From contig CAMYVI010000134.1 of NCBI GenBank assembly GCA_947302185.1, positions 1-6,975 on the forward strand: DNA of 6,975 bases, written 5' to 3'. Shown here in pieces: positions 6,913 to 6,975 of this stretch (within the stretch, counting starts at the first letter, position 1; each line of letters begins with the position of its first letter). Origin of the DNA: an uncultured Lachnospiraceae bacterium (lineage in GTDB: Bacteria > Bacillota_A > Clostridia > Lachnospirales > Lachnospiraceae). Both the position numbers and the translations under genes were made by a program. The notes below the pieces were generated by a model that searched no databases, was not told where the DNA came from, and saw nothing but the letters and a program-made list of their open reading frames with translations.

Positions 6913-6975
6913 TCAGCGCTCCGCCCTCATCGGGTTGCTCAGGAAATCCTCATAGGACAGCCTGATTCCATCCTC
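6913..6975 (-). CDS. C-terminal end of an upstream operon gene, possibly a GDP-L-fucose synthase-like epimerase/reductase
   Basis: Only the last 20 residues are inside the window: EDGIRLSYEDFL then SNPMRAER and a TGA stop at 6913-6915. The pattern (L)EDGI-x3-Y-x2-FL resembles the final helix of short-chain NDP-sugar epimerases/reductases, in particular GDP-L-fucose synthases, which end in a segment like LEEGI..TYEWFL. The stop is 46 nt before the manC start on the same strand with no terminator between, so it is very likely in the same operon. A GDP-mannose-consuming enzyme would suit the neighbours. That there is a coding end here is fairly secure; the family is an inference from a short stretch and could equally be another member of the extended SDR superfamily. 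Confidence 0.5.
   Translation of the reverse strand, partial: EDGIRLSYEDFLSNPMRAER

Overview
The window looks like chromosomal DNA from a Gram-positive anaerobe of the class Clostridia, most likely Lachnospiraceae or a close relative. The support is a divergent clostridial-type PRPP synthetase, a DUF4250-type small protein, strong AGGAGG-type ribosome binding sites, and a perfect HrcA-binding CIRCE operator in front of clpB. Genus and species cannot be named from the sequence alone. It is dense housekeeping and envelope-sugar DNA. I see no mobile element, CRISPR array, tRNA or rRNA gene.

Layout, left to right. Positions 1-1193 (+) hold a ribose-phosphate pyrophosphokinase gene whose true start lies off the left edge. 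Positions 1246-1473 (+) hold a 75-residue DUF4250-like protein, probably co-transcribed with it. A perfect 14-bp hairpin at 1569-1601 sits between this rightward pair and the leftward genes and should terminate transcription from both sides. Positions 1642-4251 (-) encode the ClpB disaggregase. Its upstream region (4252-4477) carries a strong ribosome binding site, a near-consensus vegetative promoter (TTGACG, 17 bp, TATAGT) and a perfect CIRCE inverted repeat that encloses the -35 box. Positions 4478-5581 (-) encode a class I mannose-6-phosphate isomerase (ManA). It overlaps by 32 nt the gene at 5550-6866 (-) for mannose-1-phosphate guanylyltransferase (ManC, with a C-terminal cupin domain). 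The last 63 bases (6913-6975, -) are the end of another gene of the same operon; its tail resembles the C-terminus of an NDP-sugar epimerase/reductase, possibly GDP-L-fucose synthase.

How the genes work together. ManA converts fructose-6-phosphate to mannose-6-phosphate. ManC makes GDP-mannose from mannose-1-phosphate and GTP. The step between them (phosphomannomutase) is not in the window. If the truncated upstream gene is a GDP-fucose synthase, the operon supplies GDP-mannose and GDP-fucose for surface polysaccharide or glycoprotein. ClpB is a separate heat-shock unit under HrcA control, although I see no convincing intrinsic terminator between manA and clpB. The prs/DUF4250 pair is an independent nucleotide-metabolism unit.

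I did not find a convincing undescribed system. The points most worth a second look are the CIRCE/promoter arrangement at clpB, an acidic insertion in ManA, the divergent cupin of ManC, the divergent PRPP synthetase, and the DUF4250 protein with its aromatic C-terminal tail.
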